Assembly (NCBI GenBank): GCA_007258455.2 | Contig: VDFB02047230.1 | Location: forward strand, 161,332,635-161,396,634 | Direction of reading: 5' to 3' | Source of the DNA: Sequoia sempervirens | Taxonomy: Eukaryota; Streptophyta; Pinopsida; Cupressales; Cupressaceae | DNA: 64,000 bases | Shown here: piece after piece, positions 59,152 to 64,000 of the stretch | Layout: the number at the start of each line of letters is the position of its first letter | How positions within the stretch are numbered: the stretch's first letter is position 1 | Notes under the pieces: generated by a model | What the model was told of the DNA's origin: nothing | What the model saw: the letters and a program-made list of their open reading frames with translations, nothing else | The model's database searches: none | Position numbers and translations under genes: made by a program

Positions 59152-62100
59152 TATCAAATGTTATGTACTATAAGTTTTTAGTCTTCCTTTTAAGAATTCT
59201 ACTACAAGCTTTGAGCCATGCCTATTAAATATATTTTGAAAGTTTCTCTTATCTTTTTTCATAAATTTCCTTAATGTGAGATTAACACAAATACCATTTC
59301 TATTCTTATAATCATTTAAGGTGTGATTTTATAAAAGGGGTGTAGGCTCCTATTTCTACTATAGAATAAATTTATATATATTTATATGAAGTGATAGGGC
59401 TCATGATATGAGGAAAGAAATGCTACAAAATAAATTAGAATCTTGTCTTTTGAAATAGGAGCCCCTACTTTTTAGCCCTCAAAATTTTAATAGTTATTTG
59501 TGGGTTGGGGCTAGAAATTCTAATGCTCCAAGCCTCACAACTAGGAAATTAGCAAAGAAAACAATTTTTTTCATATAAAAACACACAAATGACTCTTAGC
59601 AAATACAAATGAGATATTGACATGTCACATTACATGCAACTATGTACACAAAGTTTTGTGTCATGCATAATAACATAGAAGACATAACGTAGATCTATTG
59701 AGGTGATGTTGAACACATCACACACAAAATAAGACATTGAAAAAAAATATAAGACATCACCATTAGTCCAAGAAAGGTGGAACACATGTAATCTACTTAC
59801 AAGTCATGTAACAAAATCAACACAATGAACCTATGAGAGAGTGAGACTATAATATGATGATGATCAAGTCCTAACTAATGATCATCTTCCATTATAACAC
59901 AATTCTAGGATAATATGAGGGAACCATCCACCTCAAATGCATTCCCTAAACACACTTGATGACACTCACAACACTAAGGAAAACCTATGCAAGAGGTGGG
60001 ACAACTAGATTTAATCACATCTCAACTAGACAAAATGACCTTTGGTTCCCTACATGCATGAAACACTTGCCAATAAAAAAGGTGATATATATTCCAATAA
60101 AATACACCCAAACACAAGGGACAAACCTTCAAAATAGGTTTCTCCACTAGGAGTTACAATCCCTCCACCAAATAAAATGACAATGGGTCATTTTAATACA
60201 AGGTCACACTTACCAATAAAATACTTGATGTAACTCCCAAATTATGAAATCTATTGAGAAGTGACAACAAGGGAAGACTAACAAGAACAAGGGAAACAAC
60301 TTTCATATACAAATGCCTGGAAATTCCTACTATCTAACAAAACAAAGGACTACAATGTCTAGAAATGACACTAGCACACAAGGACACTAGTATCTTATTA
60401 GTCAATTGTTCTATTTTGGTTTTAGCTCTAGTATTGGATTCCTATTTTTGTGCTATAGTTCTCTTCCTACATTATAGTTATGGCTAAAGACAAAATGAAT
60501 GATTTTTTTTTAGTCTCAAGCCCAAGAATAATTCCTCAAACTCACAAAAATAAGATTCAACTAAAAAATAAACACCAAAACGACTCTAAATGATTGGAAG
60601 ACCAAGATGGACAATTGCACTCAATATGCAAGACATGCACGCCAATGGAAGAGATGCATCCAAAGGACTAGGTGGTCTATAAATGAATAAAAAATAATTC
60701 CAAGAACAGTGGGATGGATGGAAATATTCTCAACACACCAAACTCACTCTCCCTTCACAAGGAGAACAAAAATTCATGACAACACTACCTCATGACATAT
60801 CCTCATTCTCAACTCAAACTAGGAAAATGATTCTAACATATATTCTAATTATATCATAATTGAATATTTTCTAACTCATTATATTTATTTCAAGCCCAAA
60901 TCAAAGATGCTCTAAGTTCATTTTACCAACATAGTAATAATGATGAAAATCATATGAAATGACATGCATATTTGACACGAGTATTAATACATGGTAAAAT
61001 TAATCATAACATTGTCACCACTTATGTGGGTGGTTTACAATATTTCCAAATAGAAGGTTCCAATATAATCTAGTATAATTATATATAAGAACTCAAATGC
61101 CCTAAATTATATATTTTACAACTTTCTTATAAATGAATTAATCAATAAAGGTTTGAATATTTTTCCATCTTGAGCGTGATATTGTGCCACTCAAATAAAT
61201 TTGCTAGTCCCCATGGTTGTTGAGCACCACCCAACTATTTGATACTCATAGGTCCACCCCATTGTGCTAGGAAACAAGCACATGTGACACAAAATACACT
61301 CATGCAAAATAAGGGATTGTTACTTACACACATTGCCAAAAATTATGTATAAAAAATGGATATGAACACATACAATCAAGGTCTTATCCAATCACACACA
61401 TACATGGCCCTATAGACGAGTCTCACATTAGATACAAAATATAATGACAAGAAGGATGATGATTTTAGAGAGACAACACTTTATGAATATGTGGGATTGG
61501 GTATGCATCTAATTTTCCTCAAAATGGTATCCAATTGGCATCCATCACTACGAGAGTGTGGCATGCCCTTGATATATCATACTAATCCTTTACAAGTACT
61601 CTATGTATGCCATTGATTTACATCTTGGTTTGTTTAACTACCCAATGAAGTTTAATTATCACTTAATTAATAAATCTCACCTATTGTAGCCATCATAATC
61701 ATTTATGGATTTGGGACAAAGTTGAGAGTCACTCCTCTCCTACATCCTATACCTCAAATCCTAGACCTTCCTCACAAATCACTATTTGTGCATGTGATCA
61801 AAATCAATACAACAAAATTTTCAAGCACCAATTTTGGACATAGTCCCATAAAATTCTAAATGGAAAAATAGCAAGCCTTATTTTCTCTCACTCTAATTTA
61901 TTCATATTCATTCCAAATAAAAAAATTAATTAATTTTTCCAATGTAACCGAAAATTCCCACTTAAACCATTAGTGAAAGCTCAAATTTATAACTTTTTAA
62001 TAAAGTAAAAATTGTAAAATCTAAGGGCACCCTTTTGGTCCCAATATGAACAACAACATTCTTTTCACTTCAAATTTACATTTCCTAATTCCATAAAAGA

Positions 62101-62690
62101 ATTCCCATAATCATGGCTTAAAATTGAACCTTTGAAAATTTAAAGACAATCATGTTAAACATAGTAAATAAGAAATTAATTCAATCTAAAGTTAGATCAA
62201 TATGCTACCACTAGAGTGGGCATGACAAACATGAATTTCAAGAATTCAAAAACTAAGAAAAGGAAGTAAAATACCTTCAATTTGGGAGCTCACAAAGTGT
62301 CAATTTCATGTAATTAAATCAAAATTTGAATAGTAATTCACATCCAATCCAATCAAACCTATAGTTCCATATTTTCCAATCCAAATCCAAGACAAAAAAT
62401 CCTCCAATCAAGCAAATTCAATCATCATCCATTATTGAGAGAGAGGGTTTTTTGAGAGATTATTTTTATAAAATGAGGAATAGAATGAAAAATACAAGCC
62501 CTTTTTCCTTTTTAAATCCTTTTTTCATTTTATTTCTATTTTCATATTTCCTTTTTCAATAAATACATTTACCCACTAACTTAAAGTATTCAATCATATC
62601 TTTACTTTTTAGGAATATTGAATAATTAAGTTTAACTTCTAAGCAATAGAGTATTTTTTAGTAATTAAAATAATTTATGTATAATTTTAC
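59152..62690. other. Spacer without a recognised gene
   Basis: 3.5 kb of AT-rich sequence. No open frame has a recognisable domain, and I noticed no LTR pair, terminal inverted repeat or tandem array. It may be an old repeat whose relatives lie outside the window. Confidence 0.5.
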
Positions 62691-64000
62691 TGTTAGACAC
62701 ACAAGACAATCGAGAGGGGGGTGAATCAGTTGTACATTAAAATCTTAAACCCTCATTAATCATTAAACCCTTATTAACTTCCAGATCTTTATTAAGCATC
62801 AGTAGAAAGTAAACATATGAAACATCAACACAACAACACCATACACAAGAGAACAACATATTTACGTGGAAAACCCTAATCAAGGAAAAACCACTGTGAG
62901 GATTAACTCACATATATATGAATAGAAATATAGAATACAACAGGCTCACTGCCCAAAGGACTCACTGTCCGGAAGAAAGAAGAATATAAGAAGACTATTA
63001 CAAAGAGATTCGCTATCTCATAGCAATAGGAAAATCCACCATTGCAACTCTGCACCATCCGTAACCTTTGGCTCACTACCTCCAACAACTTCAAGCACAC
63101 TAAAAATATAGACACCTTCTTCTCATTGCATCTGATAGCCTTAGGCATTTAGGCTCACACTCAAATTACTACACTTGATGACATTCACATCATATAATTC
63201 TCACTCATCTACCACACACATAACCTTGCTTACATTTCCTCTATAACCTCAAAAAAAATCTCCATATCGGCCACAATGAAATGTATGCACCTCAAATGTT
63301 CAACCGTTAAATAGGTCGACACCAAACACTTCCACGGTGGAAAGAAGTGAAGGTAGACCATACTAAGGGTTAACTAGGACCCAAATCTACATTGACACGC
63401 TTCACCATGCTTCCACAAATAACAAACAATCTCTGCAATTAGCGCTAGCATGCCAGGTCGACCAAACCTTCACTAACACTAACAAGCAACCATATGCACA
63501 CATGTCTAGATCCGGAAACACCACACAAACCACATAGAAAAATTCCACAACATCCAAGAATATTCTAGCATCATCAGAATATTCTTCAACACTATCACAA
63601 CCACCTACAACTGAAGAACACTTCCATTTTGTGCAAGCAACCAAATTTCCATAGACATGCAACACACTAACCAACCTTGTCGAACACTTGAACACACAAA
63701 AATCCAAGGGAAGGTAGATACATGAAATATCAACATGTTCCAAAATTTGCAAGATAGAAAGCCGCAATGCGGAGAAATATGAAGCAATTATGTTTCTCTC
63801 AGACAACCTTCTACATAGGCAACACACTATCAAACACAAATTCCACTGCTGCACAATCCAGAACTTGAAACTCTAGATATAGCACCTCTAAACACCTATG
63901 ATCATCACATCCAAACCACACAAGCATATCTTCAACCATGAAGAAATGTGGAGCACAACACTAAACTCGCCTTTGTCACACTACACACTTTTTTATTAAA
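62691..64000. repeat. Possible LTR entering from the right edge
   Basis: TGTTAGACACACAAGACAAT begins here and runs into gagaggggggtgaatcag, a phrase I associate with plant repeats. About 170 bp on comes tacgtggaaaaccc...aaaaaccac, a pattern common in plant LTRs. No partner repeat lies in the window, so this stays tentative. Minus-strand frames at 62903-63148 and 63402-63854 (150 codons) match nothing I recognise. Confidence 0.35.

Noticed and set aside
63402..63854. 150-codon minus-strand open frame
   Set aside because: No recognised domain, Cys/Val/Leu-rich composition and likely inside an LTR-like repeat. No start context or partner supports it.

Overview
This window looks like an intergenic, repeat-filled stretch of a large plant nuclear genome. 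It is AT-rich, shows no recognisable host gene, and contains plant-type Ty1/copia and Ty3/gypsy retrotransposons, two tRNA-derived SINE-like elements and decayed repeats. The long LTRs, the old decayed copies and the repeat density would suit a gymnosperm or another large-genome seed plant. That is inference; no sequence here fixes the species.

Layout. Positions 1-27903 hold five degenerate copies (called units alpha to epsilon) of a large non-coding-looking repeat. On the minus strand these carry relics of a gag-like reading frame with CCHC zinc knuckles. Later arrivals sit inside them: Copia-1 (1684-7177, minus), a 960-bp TIR element (11407-12366), a SINE (12794-13001, minus) and a second tRNA-like SINE relic present in two units (23446-23584 and 26923-27060). 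Then follow Gypsy-1 (27904-34342, minus, a chromodomain element, TSD tcttt), Copia-2 (35603-40970, plus, TSD ataat) and Gypsy-2 (42620-58223, minus, about 15.6 kb with 4.5-kb LTRs, TSD aaaat). A solo LTR related to Gypsy-1 lies at 58359-59146 (TSD aaatt). Positions 59152-62690 show nothing recognisable. A possible further LTR starts at 62691 and runs off the window.

None of the four full-length elements is autonomous. Each keeps the expected order of gag, protease, integrase, reverse transcriptase and RNase H (copia: PR-IN-RT-RH; gypsy: PR-RT-RH-IN), but all are broken by stops and frameshifts. Judged by eye from LTR divergence, the two copia copies are older (roughly 8-10%) than Gypsy-1 (about 5-6%) and Gypsy-2 (about 4-5%).

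The most interesting object is Gypsy-2. Besides the usual RT-linked RNase H it encodes a second, host/archaeal-type RNase H placed between protease and reverse transcriptase, and its LTRs are among the long ones known in plants. Other points of note are a conserved terminal hairpin in the Gypsy-1/solo-LTR family, tandem zinc-knuckle relics, a TIR element with no clear target duplication, and a cluster of near-perfect palindromes at 15668-15799. I found no CRISPR, rRNA or functional tRNA gene.
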